Below, in pieces: positions 8,189 to 16,150 of a stretch of DNA of 61,883 nt (positions within the stretch are counted from its first letter, which is position 1; each line of letters begins with the position of its first letter). The notes beneath the pieces were generated by a model. The model was not told the DNA's origin. It ran no database searches and saw only the letters and a program-made list of their open reading frames with translations. A program made the translations under genes and the position numbers. Origin of the DNA: Vulcanimicrobiota bacterium (GTDB lineage: Bacteria; Vulcanimicrobiota; Vulcanimicrobiia; Vulcanimicrobiales; Vulcanimicrobiaceae); assembly GCA_030041225.1 (NCBI GenBank), contig JASHOG010000117.1, forward strand, positions 1 through 61,883, written 5' to 3'.

Positions 8189-11100
8189 CTAGAACTTCTG
8201 CAAGAGGATGAGACGGAGAGTCGTAGGACCGACGTTGCCGGCCGGCGTGAGGCCTAGGTAGACAGGTTCGGGCATGCCGGTGAATGGGTTCAACTGCGTA
8301 GCCCCCTTGACGAGCGGCAGCGGAATGCCGTTGAAGAAGCCGACGTACGGATTGCCGTATACGTCGGTGAGATTGTAGGCTGAGAATTGCAGCCTCGTGC
8401 CGTGGTCGCCGATGTTGAAGCCGAGATTCGCCGAAAGCACGAAGAACGGCGGCTCGTCGAACATGTTGTTGTTGCCGTAGTACGTTGCACCGAGATTGTA
8501 ATACTGGCCATAGTGCCCGGTCCAGTTGAGCTCGCCGTAACCCAACGCGTAGGGAACGCGAGCACTGCCGATACCATTCGGAGATCCGGTCAGTCCCGTG
8601 GGCGCACCGCCAAAGTTCACTTCGGGTAGGACGGCGAGGTTCGTGTTGTAGACACAGCCTGGTCCCGGCGGAGTGGTCACGCCGGTGATCGGATTGGTCG
8701 AACCGGCGCAGTAGAAATACCGCGGCAAGTTATAGGTGAAGGCACGCTGCAGCGAGCCCTGCAGCGCCCAGCCGAGGCCGAACGCGGGTACGTGCTTGAG
8801 CGCAAGCTCGACGCCCTCATAGCGCGCCTGACCGAGATTCAGGGTCTGCGACACCTCGCAGGGCTCGTTCGGACACCCCTGCGCAGGGTCTATCGGGACA
8901 GTCGACGTTTGGGTCAAGAACATATTATGAAGTTGTGTAAAGTAAGCGTCTGCTGATACCGACGTCGCGCCCTGGATACGGTGATCGACACCGATATCTT
9001 CGCCCCATGCAGTCTCCGCATCGACGTTACCGCTGTTTGCGTCTTCGATGTATCCGGCCAGTGGTACGCCGCCGATGATCTGGGTAAAGTGCGGGCCGCC
9101 GGAGGAGATGAGGCTGATGTACGGCGGCGCAATCGATCCACCCGTCGAGAAGCGGAAGCTTGTATTACTATCCGGCTGCCAGGTAAGGGCCACGCGCGGC
9201 TCGTTGTAGGTATGCGACGAGTTGTTCCACGTCGCTCCGCCGGTGAGCGAATAATGGCTGAGGTAGTTGAGCGCGTAGTCGGCGACGTTCAGTTGAACCT
9301 CCGAACCCAGCATGATCTCGCCGCGCAGCGATAGCGTTTGGAACGTCTGCCCCGATCCGGCTACTGGGCTGAACTCCACGAGGCCGACGGAGGGCTCATC
9401 GATCGTTTCCGACGATCCCTGCTCCGAGCGATCGTAGGAGAGCGTGAGCGTATCCGCGCCAAACTGCTCGAGCACTCGAAGGGTCTCGCCGTTCATCGTG
9501 TCGTGCGTATCGAAGGTGTTCGCCTCGTTGCCGGTCGAGTACGTGACGTTCTGGCCGTTGAACGTCGTGCTCGTCGGCACGACGGTCCCGCCGCCCGACG
9601 TGTTGCACAGGTAGGTTGTGAAGCTGAAAGTATCGCCGACGGGGCAGAGCGGGACCGTACCATACGTGCTCATCGTGTACGTGAGCGGTTGCCCATTGAG
9701 CGGGCCGGCAACTTCGTAATTGTTCAGCGAGCCGGAGTAGTAGCGCGCGAGCACCGTTCCCCCGCTTCCAAACGTCGAGCGGAACTCGCCTTGGAAGAGA
9801 TCCTGCTGCAGCCACGTGTCGCCCAGACCGTTGATCGAGCTGACGTCAAAGGGAATAGCCGAGCCGCACGCAGGCTCATGGCTCGAGCCCGCGCAGTTAT
9901 AGGTCGTCGTCGTCACATACGGGTTGCAGTTGATCGCGGCGTTCGTGCTGCCGCACGGCTCAAAGGATGAGACGGGAACGCCCGTACTATCGACGTCTGC
10001 GACGGAATAGGCGCCGGGATCGCCGTTTCCATTGATGGACTGTCCACCGAGATAGGAGAGTGTCAGTGACGTGCTGTTGGAGAAATTGAAGAGAAGTTTC
10101 CCGAGCTCCGAGTCGGAGTGATAGCCCGTATTCATCGTAAAGCAGCACCCGACAAGCGGATCCGCAAAATCCAACGTGACGCCGTCGTACGGGGCAACTT
10201 TCGACGACGGGATACCGTATCCGACGGGCGACATCGCAAGCTGTTGGCCGTTGATGTAATATGGCCCGCCGACGGGACCGGTATCGAGCGGAATGTCCGA
10301 AGCGTCATATCGGAAGTTCTCGAGCGGTCCCGGTGCGCCATCGGTCGCGTAACCGAACGCGTACCCGATTTTGTGGTCCCAGAACGAGCCGGTGGCCTTG
10401 AAGCCCGTCGAAAGTCCGCCCCAGCGATCTTCGGCGAACATTGCGTCTTCCTGATCGTTCGATGTGGGTTGTAACGTCAGGTAGTTCACCGTACCATTGA
10501 CCGCGTAGTTGATCTCGTCCGGCATCGAACCGGGACCCTTGACGAGCTCGACGTCTTGGAGCAGAAACGGATTGATGAGATTCGGCGAGTAGGTCCCTTC
10601 GGAGCCGACGGAAACCGGATGACCATCGATGAGCGACTCCGTCTCGTACGGCAGTCCGCCGCGAATTTGCGGCGTCTGCGGCGAGGCGGGCGAAGCGTCG
10701 TTACTCGGGTTACCGTTGTCCGGGTAGTACGGCGACGTGAAGATTCCAGGCGTTTCGTTGAGGATCTGCGTCACTTGCAGCGATCCCTGATTGAGGAAGT
10801 CCTGACTTGTAATTGTCTCGATCGCCTCGGTCGTCGTATTGAGAGGCGCAATGCCGGGAGCGTTGCTCGAAACGTGCGCGATCGTGCGTAAGGAGCTGAA
10901 CGACTGCGCCGGCAACGCCGTCTTGGTGGCCACGCTCTCACCCGCGACGACCACGACGGTGAAGAGAGACTGAACGAAGCCCGCCTTGGTGACGACGACC
11001 TGGTAGATTCCGGGCGGGATGCCCGGAACGGAGTACGTACCGTGCGCGTCCGTCGTCGTGTGGCGCGTCGTAATTCCCGAGACGTCCACAGAGGCGCCGG

Positions 11101-11263
11101 CCAGCGGTAATCCGGATTGGCTGTCTGTGACCGTTCCGGTGATCGTTCCGGTAGCCGGTGTCGCCGGCGTCTGCGCCAAGACCGGTGCAAACGCGGTTGC
11201 GAGAACGAGCACGCCGAGCGCGACGGAAAGGCGCCGCGCAAAACGGGAACCCAAGGAGCCCAT
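8189..11263 (-). CDS. TonB-dependent receptor with N-terminal carboxypeptidase-regulatory-like domain
   Basis: About 1024 aa. The start is set at 11263 because GGAGG stands 7 nt upstream of this ATG; the ATG two codons earlier is too close to the SD. Order: signal peptide (VALGVLVLATAFAPVLA), a CarboxypepD_reg-like beta sandwich (GTITGTVTDSQSGLPLAGASV), a plug (FLNQGSLQVTQILNETPGIF, IRGGLPYETESLIDGHPV, LVKGPGSMPDEINYAVNG), then a long outer-membrane barrel ending in the aromatic signature LRLILLQKF. This Oar-like architecture is common in Acidobacteria and related lineages. The substrate is unknown; adjacent peptidase-type enzymes suggest peptides or peptide-like compounds. Confidence 0.93.
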   Translation of the reverse strand: MGSLGSRFARRLSVALGVLVLATAFAPVLAQTPATPATGTITGTVTDSQSGLPLAGASVDVSGITTRHTTTDAHGTYSVPGIPPGIYQVVVTKAGFVQSLFTVVVVAGESVATKTALPAQSFSSLRTIAHVSSNAPGIAPLNTTTEAIETITSQDFLNQGSLQVTQILNETPGIFTSPYYPDNGNPSNDASPASPQTPQIRGGLPYETESLIDGHPVSVGSEGTYSPNLINPFLLQDVELVKGPGSMPDEINYAVNGTVNYLTLQPTSNDQEDAMFAEDRWGGLSTGFKATGSFWDHKIGYAFGYATDGAPGPLENFRYDASDIPLDTGPVGGPYYINGQQLAMSPVGYGIPSSKVAPYDGVTLDFADPLVGCCFTMNTGYHSDSELGKLLFNFSNSTSLTLSYLGGQSINGNGDPGAYSVADVDSTGVPVSSFEPCGSTNAAINCNPYVTTTTYNCAGSSHEPACGSAIPFDVSSINGLGDTWLQQDLFQGEFRSTFGSGGTVLARYYSGSLNNYEVAGPLNGQPLTYTMSTYGTVPLCPVGDTFSFTTYLCNTSGGGTVVPTSTTFNGQNVTYSTGNEANTFDTHDTMNGETLRVLEQFGADTLTLSYDRSEQGSSETIDEPSVGLVEFSPVAGSGQTFQTLSLRGEIMLGSEVQLNVADYALNYLSHYSLTGGATWNNSSHTYNEPRVALTWQPDSNTSFRFSTGGSIAPPYISLISSGGPHFTQIIGGVPLAGYIEDANSGNVDAETAWGEDIGVDHRIQGATSVSADAYFTQLHNMFLTQTSTVPIDPAQGCPNEPCEVSQTLNLGQARYEGVELALKHVPAFGLGWALQGSLQRAFTYNLPRYFYCAGSTNPITGVTTPPGPGCVYNTNLAVLPEVNFGGAPTGLTGSPNGIGSARVPYALGYGELNWTGHYGQYYNLGATYYGNNNMFDEPPFFVLSANLGFNIGDHGTRLQFSAYNLTDVYGNPYVGFFNGIPLPLVKGATQLNPFTGMPEPVYLGLTPAGNVGPTTLRLILLQKF

Positions 11264-11323
11264 GAACATCCCTCCTTCTGCGCACGGCGCAGCGAGCCTC
11301 AACCGGGCTGATGATTAAGGAGG

Positions 11324-11352
11324 ATTATAGGATATTTCGCACAGGAAGGCAA
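11324..11352 (-). promoter_or_regulatory. Sigma-70-type promoter of the TonB-receptor operon
   Basis: On the minus strand, TTGCCT (11352-11347) is followed after exactly 17 bases by TATAAT (11329-11324), about 60 nt before the receptor start codon. The -10 box is a perfect consensus, which is rare in this GC-rich window. Confidence 0.75.
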
Positions 11353-11360
11353 TATTTCGC
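11332..11360. promoter_or_regulatory. Tandem operator-like direct repeat overlapping the promoter
   Basis: ATATTTCGC occurs at 11332-11340 and again at 11352-11360, exactly 20 bp apart (two helical turns). One copy lies in the spacer and the other overlaps the -35 box of the receptor promoter. The placement is typical of a repressor site. The XRE-cupin regulator encoded immediately upstream is the natural candidate to bind it. Confidence 0.55.
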
Positions 11361-11385
11361 TCGCCGGCTTGGGCCCGGGGTGAGG

Positions 11386-11997
11386 CTAATGCATTCTGCC
11401 CGTCGTTACGGCGATGACCGTCACAGGCTGCGCGCTGTCGTTGCGCATTCCGTGTCGATACCCCGCTGCGAAGACGCAACAGTCGTCCGTCGTCATCGGG
11501 TAGTCGACGCCGTCGATGCGCAGCACGGCCTCGCCTTCCATAACGTACACCACGTCGATTCCCTCGTGGGCGATCTCGTTTTTGAACTCCGCCTTCGGCG
11601 CCATCTGCACGACGATGAAATCGAGGTCGATGCCGGGCAGGTGCAGCACCTGATAGCTGACGCCGCGTCCGCGATTGACCTTACTGCGGCTCTCACTTCG
11701 AACGAAGTTCGGACGCGAAAGCTGCGTGCTGAAACCCAAGAACGTGCCCAAGTCCTGGTCGAAAAACTGCGCAAGCCGCGCAAGCCGCCCGAGCGAAATG
11801 TCCGACTCGCCGCGCTCGACCGCACTGATGAACGAGGAAGAGAGACCGCTGCGCTCCGCAACGTCGCGTACGGAAACGCGATGGCGAGCGCGCAGGTGCT
11901 TCAGAATTTTCCCGATATTGGGAACCGGCGCTTGCGTCGCCGGTTTCCCGTTATGACTCGGGCGCTTCGGCCGTGCGCCCGTCTTTGGCGTTGGCAT
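11386..11997 (-). CDS. XRE-family transcriptional regulator with C-terminal cupin domain
   Basis: 203 aa. After a basic N-terminal tail comes an XRE helix-turn-helix (about residues 25-85: LKHLRARHRVSVRDVAERSG, LSSSFISAVERGESDISLGR). A C-terminal cupin_2 domain follows (GIDVVYVMEGEAVLRIDGVD, late GYRHGMRND). This class typically senses a small metabolite through the cupin and controls nearby uptake or catabolic genes. The gene is upstream of, and co-directional with, the TonB-receptor gene. The repeats at 11332-11360 lie between them, which suggests autologous control of the receptor/hydrolase operon. Confidence 0.92.
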   Translation of the reverse strand: MPTPKTGARPKRPSHNGKPATQAPVPNIGKILKHLRARHRVSVRDVAERSGLSSSFISAVERGESDISLGRLARLAQFFDQDLGTFLGFSTQLSRPNFVRSESRSKVNRGRGVSYQVLHLPGIDLDFIVVQMAPKAEFKNEIAHEGIDVVYVMEGEAVLRIDGVDYPMTTDDCCVFAAGYRHGMRNDSAQPVTVIAVTTGRMH

Positions 11998-12125
11998 CGT
12001 TGCTGCCGCTTCAGTTTACCACTATTTCACCCGGTCCTCCAAAATAATGGCAGCATCCGGCGCCGTAGGAGGGATCGCCGGCAGCGGCGTACCGCACCAC
12101 CCCGGGGAATTCGGAGGTACTGCCG

Positions 12126-12908
12126 ATGCGCCGTCTTCGTACTCTTGAGTTCGCCATCGCTGCCGTCGTTTGCGTCGCGGGCCTTGTGTTTTTAGTCCTG
12201 CCGATCACAGCGATTCCCGACGAAGCGCTCATCGGCGCTGCCTCGGTTGCCGCAGCCATCACGTGGGCCGCTCAAGGCCTACGTTCCCACATCGAGCAGC
12301 GTAACCGCAAACGCGAGCAAGACGGCGTGGCGAGCGAATACGAACGCAAGCTGAGCGCGCTTGCGTCGGTCGCTCCCGAGCGGGTACGAGAAGCGATCGC
12401 GGGGTTGCGGCAGGCGACGTTGAGCGCCGTCCAGACCCACCTCGGTACAATCCACTGGGCCGACTTCGAGCGTCTCGTCGCGCTGGTTCTCGAAAGGCTC
12501 GGCTTCAGCAATGTTGTCGTCACGCAATCGACGAAAGACCATGGCGTCGATGTTCGAGCGACCTACACCGCGGGCGACGTTGCACCAATCGACTTCTGCG
12601 TGCAAGTGAAGCGCACCGAAAGCGTCGGAGCGCCCGACGTTCAGAAGCTTCGCGGTGCGTGCACGAAGGGAGAGCATCCGATTTTGATAACGTCGGGAAC
12701 GTTCACGGCGGACGCCGTTCGGGAAGCCGCTCAGCTGCCGCGCGTCACGCTCGTCTCGGGTGAGCGGCTCGCAGAGATCATGACGGAGCTCGGCGTCGGC
12801 GCTCGTAAGGAGAACGTCTCGCTCCACGAACCGGAGCTCGGCTCACTACCGCATCCGGAGCAGCAGCAACCCGCAGAAGAGCAAGAGCCGGCAGCCATCG
12901 TTTCCTAG
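12126..12908 (+). CDS. Membrane-anchored Mrr-type restriction endonuclease domain protein
   Basis: 260 aa with a strong GGAGG 8 nt before the ATG. Two hydrophobic helices (about residues 8-58) precede a charged coiled stretch (SHIEQRNRKREQD). A PD-(D/E)xK nuclease of the Mrr_cat type follows from about residue 110: HWADFERLVALVLERLGF, then KDHGVDVRA (catalytic Asp) and FCVQVKR (Q-x-K). The tail is Gln/Glu-rich. Soluble Mrr cuts methylated DNA; membrane-tethered versions are mostly uncharacterised and have been proposed to act in defence or DNA uptake control. No methyltransferase is nearby. Confidence 0.85.
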   Translation: MRRLRTLEFAIAAVVCVAGLVFLVLPITAIPDEALIGAASVAAAITWAAQGLRSHIEQRNRKREQDGVASEYERKLSALASVAPERVREAIAGLRQATLSAVQTHLGTIHWADFERLVALVLERLGFSNVVVTQSTKDHGVDVRATYTAGDVAPIDFCVQVKRTESVGAPDVQKLRGACTKGEHPILITSGTFTADAVREAAQLPRVTLVSGERLAEIMTELGVGARKENVSLHEPELGSLPHPEQQQPAEEQEPAAIVS

Positions 12909-12949
12909 GGTGTGCGGGCGCCTTTGCGCGCGAGGCCACACCCTTCTTT
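12907..12949 (+). terminator. Probable intrinsic terminator after the Mrr-like gene
   Basis: AGGGTGTG (12907-12914) pairs with CACACCCT across a GC-rich loop that can itself fold, and is followed by TTCTTT. It starts inside the stop codon of the preceding gene. Confidence 0.5.
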
Positions 12950-13018
12950 GCAGAAACTTAAAGCGCACACCGACCAAGCGCTGCACGTTTTCATACGCCG
13001 AGCCGTAGAATAGGCACG

Positions 13019-16000
13019 ATGCCTGAAGCGCACGCGGTCTCCCAGCCGTTGTCGACGGCACGACATATCGACGTCGGAGAGCTCATTCGCGAAGTCTCCG
13101 AAGTCTTGGCGGCGGAGCAGCCGTTGGCACAGAGCATCACCGAGCTGTGCACGCTGCTTGCGCACGCATTCGGCGCTCGCTCCATCTCGATTCTGCTCGA
13201 CGATGCAGAGCGTTCGTGCGCGGAGTATCGCTACGACGTGCCGCTCGGGCTCGTCGGTGAGAGTACCGACCAGGGCGAGAGTATCCCGTTGCAGATCGGC
13301 ACGCATTCCGTCGGATCGCTCATCATCGTGTCGCGGTCGCGAAGCGTGCTCTCGCCCGCGGACATGGCGACACTCGAGACGTGCGCTCGATACATCGCAG
13401 TCGGCTTGCGCAATGCGCGCCTGACGCACGCAAACGACGATCTCGAGCGCCTCATCGAGGTGGATCCTCTCACCGAGGTGGGTAATCGCCGGCGCTTCGA
13501 CCTGACACTCGACAGCGAGTGGCGGCGCTGCACGCGCAATCGCGAGTCGCTCTCCGTCGTCATGATCGACGTCGACTACTTCAAAGAGTTCAACGACCGC
13601 TACGGGCATCTGGCAGGCGATACGTGTCTTCAGCAGATCGCGAAGGCGATCTCCCGCGCGACGATGCGCGCGAGCGATGTCGTGACGCGCTACGGTGGTG
13701 AAGAGTTCGCGGTGCTGCTCGCCGAAACGGATCTCGCCGGCGCGGTTGCCGTCGCCGAAAACATTCGCCTCGGGGTCGAGCGCCTGCAGATTCCGCACGC
13801 CGGAACGTCGCTCGGCTCGGTCTCGATCAGCGCGGGCGTCGCGACCGCAACACCGGCCGCCGTTGACGCCGCGATGACGCTCGTTGAGGCTGCCGACCTC
13901 GCCCTCTACCGCGCGAAGTCATCGGGAAGAAATCGCATCGTTGCGGGATCGTACATCTCCGAAGGGTCGGTCGTCGAGCGCCGCGGGGTGATCGTAAGCA
14001 CGAGCCTCCCCATACCACTAACAACGTTTCTTGGGCGCGCTACGGAGATCGCGCAGCTCGAGCGTCTCCTGCAGACGACGCGCCTCGTCACGCTCGTCGG
14101 CCCCGGCGGCGTGGGAAAGACGCGGCTCGCGCTCGAAGTTGCGGCGGAGCACGCAGGCGAGCGCGCCGTGACATTTGTCGACCTTGCGCCCGTCGTCGCC
14201 GCGATCGACGTTGCGCCCGCGATACTCGCCGCGCTCGGTCTGCGCGACGACCTTCCGCGTGCGCCCGAGGAATCGATCGCAGAGCATCTCGAGAAGCAAG
14301 GCGCCTTGCTCATCATCGACAACTGCGAACACGTCCTGAACGAATGCGCGCGCTTGCTCGAGCGGTTCTTGGAGAGGGCGTCCGGGGTCAACGTCGTTGC
14401 GACGAGCCGCGAGCCGCTCGGCATTCGGGGTGAGGGCATCTACCGGATTCCCGCGCTCGACGTGCCGCCGCAGCGCGACCACCTCACGGCCGAAGAGGCA
14501 CTCTCGTACCCTGCGGTTCGCCTCTTCGTCGACCGCGCTAAGCTTGTCGATCCCGCGTTCGAGCTGACCGGCGCCAATATCGCCACGGTCGCTAATATCT
14601 GCCGCCGTCTTGACGGACTTCCGCTCGCCATCGAACTCGCCGCACCGCGCCTTCGCATGATGACGGTAGAGCAAATCGAGCGCGGGCTCGACGTGCGCTT
14701 CTCCCTCCTCACGGGTGGCGGCCGCAATGCGCTTCCGCGCCAGAAGACGCTGCACGCGCTCATCCGGTGGGGATACGACCTCCTTTCGGCGGGCGAGCAG
14801 CGCGCGCTCGCGCGCCTTTCCATGCTCGTCGGGAGCTGGCCCATTGAATGCGCCGTCGCACTCGTTGCGGACGACGAGACGGGCGCCGGCCAGGTCTTCG
14901 ATCTCATCTCGTCACTCGTCGATAAGTCATTCATCATTGCCGAGCCGCGCGCACACGAAATGCGCTACTCGTTCCTCGAGTCAACGCGCGCCTTTGCCGC
15001 CAATGCACTCGATGCTTCAGGGCGAACAGACACCGTCGCGCGTGCGCATGCGCAACATTTCCTTGAGTTCATCAACGGTACGCTCGGGTCACCGAGGCGT
15101 GAGGACGCGCAGGCATTCAAAGCGATCCGCAGTGTCTATGACAACATCCAGGCTGCTCTTCACTGGGCGCTTGGCGGAGGCGATATCGAGCTCGGCCTTG
15201 CCCTCGTTGACGCGTTGTGGCCGTTCTGGGAGGGCAGCGGCCGCTATCGTGATGCGCGGCGTTGGATGGAGGCTGTTCTCGAACTCGGCATTCCCGACGA
15301 ACGTCTGCGACCGTTTGCCGTTCGGTTGACGAAGGCGACGATAAATCTCGGTGAGCGGCAGGAGACTCTCGATCGGGCACTCGCGCTCATCCCGCGTTGT
15401 CTGAGCGCCGCGGACTACGAAGGGCTTCACCTCGTGCGCCGTATGGCAGCCTCCGTGTACCTGGACCGCAACGATCTTGCAAGCGCGCGCGAGCAGATCG
15501 AGTTCATGTTGGACGAGCCGTGCACCGGAATCACGCAGCGTTGCCTCTCGCTCGGCTATCTCGCCTGCGTCGAGCTGCGCGAGCAGAACATCGGCAAAGC
15601 GCAGGACTTGCTCGCCGAGGCCTCCGCTCTCGAGATTTCACCCAACCTTCGTTCCTGGATCGACGAGTACCATGCGTACGCGCTCTTCCTCGATGGAAAG
15701 GCCGACGCCGCGATCGAGAAGGGCCGCGCGTGCCTCATGTACGAGGAGAGCGTGCGAAACGGTGCGCGCGTTGCGCTCATCTCGATTATGCTCGCGTGGT
15801 GTTGGATTCTTACCGGCCGTCCGCGCCGGGCGCGCGCCGCACTTCGCCGTGCATTGCAGGAGCCGACCATCCCGACGCGCCCAGACTTCTTTTGCAGGCT
15901 CTTCCAAGGCTTCGCGTTGCTCGCGATCGAGGAAGGCCAGCCGCTCCGCGCCGCGACGCTCCTCGCCTTCGCTCAGGCGCAGGCGGAGCGCCTCGAGGCG

Positions 16001-16150
16001 CCGCCGGAGTACTCGCATCCTCGCGAGATTCTGGCGCAAGCTGGGCGACGTCTCGAAGAGACGATCGGCGCGGCACAGCTCGAGGCCGCAAGGGCGCGCG
16101 GCGCGTGGCTTTCGCCGGAGAACGCTTCCGCCGAAGCGTTAGCCGTGTAG
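13019..16150 (+). CDS. GAF-GGDEF diguanylate cyclase fused to SARP/LuxR-type STAND ATPase
   Basis: 1043 aa. Domains in order: GAF-like sensor (about 20-140); GGDEF (about 145-308) with DPLTEVGNRRRF, the active site GGEEF at 226-230 and an allosteric I-site RxxD (RASD 217-220) five residues before it; an NB-ARC-like ATPase (about 335-620) with Walker A GPGGVGKT at 361-368 and Walker B LLIIDN near 430-435; then an all-helical repeat region to the end. The ATPase half is the one normally attached to SARP or LuxR DNA-binding domains or to adenylate cyclases. Here its partner is an apparently intact c-di-GMP synthase, and no DNA-binding domain is visible. It probably links nucleotide-switch signalling to c-di-GMP production. 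The C-terminus converges on, and overlaps by 12 nt, the opposite-strand MFS gene. Confidence 0.92.
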   Translation: MPEAHAVSQPLSTARHIDVGELIREVSEVLAAEQPLAQSITELCTLLAHAFGARSISILLDDAERSCAEYRYDVPLGLVGESTDQGESIPLQIGTHSVGSLIIVSRSRSVLSPADMATLETCARYIAVGLRNARLTHANDDLERLIEVDPLTEVGNRRRFDLTLDSEWRRCTRNRESLSVVMIDVDYFKEFNDRYGHLAGDTCLQQIAKAISRATMRASDVVTRYGGEEFAVLLAETDLAGAVAVAENIRLGVERLQIPHAGTSLGSVSISAGVATATPAAVDAAMTLVEAADLALYRAKSSGRNRIVAGSYISEGSVVERRGVIVSTSLPIPLTTFLGRATEIAQLERLLQTTRLVTLVGPGGVGKTRLALEVAAEHAGERAVTFVDLAPVVAAIDVAPAILAALGLRDDLPRAPEESIAEHLEKQGALLIIDNCEHVLNECARLLERFLERASGVNVVATSREPLGIRGEGIYRIPALDVPPQRDHLTAEEALSYPAVRLFVDRAKLVDPAFELTGANIATVANICRRLDGLPLAIELAAPRLRMMTVEQIERGLDVRFSLLTGGGRNALPRQKTLHALIRWGYDLLSAGEQRALARLSMLVGSWPIECAVALVADDETGAGQVFDLISSLVDKSFIIAEPRAHEMRYSFLESTRAFAANALDASGRTDTVARAHAQHFLEFINGTLGSPRREDAQAFKAIRSVYDNIQAALHWALGGGDIELGLALVDALWPFWEGSGRYRDARRWMEAVLELGIPDERLRPFAVRLTKATINLGERQETLDRALALIPRCLSAADYEGLHLVRRMAASVYLDRNDLASAREQIEFMLDEPCTGITQRCLSLGYLACVELREQNIGKAQDLLAEASALEISPNLRSWIDEYHAYALFLDGKADAAIEKGRACLMYEESVRNGARVALISIMLAWCWILTGRPRRARAALRRALQEPTIPTRPDFFCRLFQGFALLAIEEGQPLRAATLLAFAQAQAERLEAPPEYSHPREILAQAGRRLEETIGAAQLEAARARGAWLSPENASAEALAV

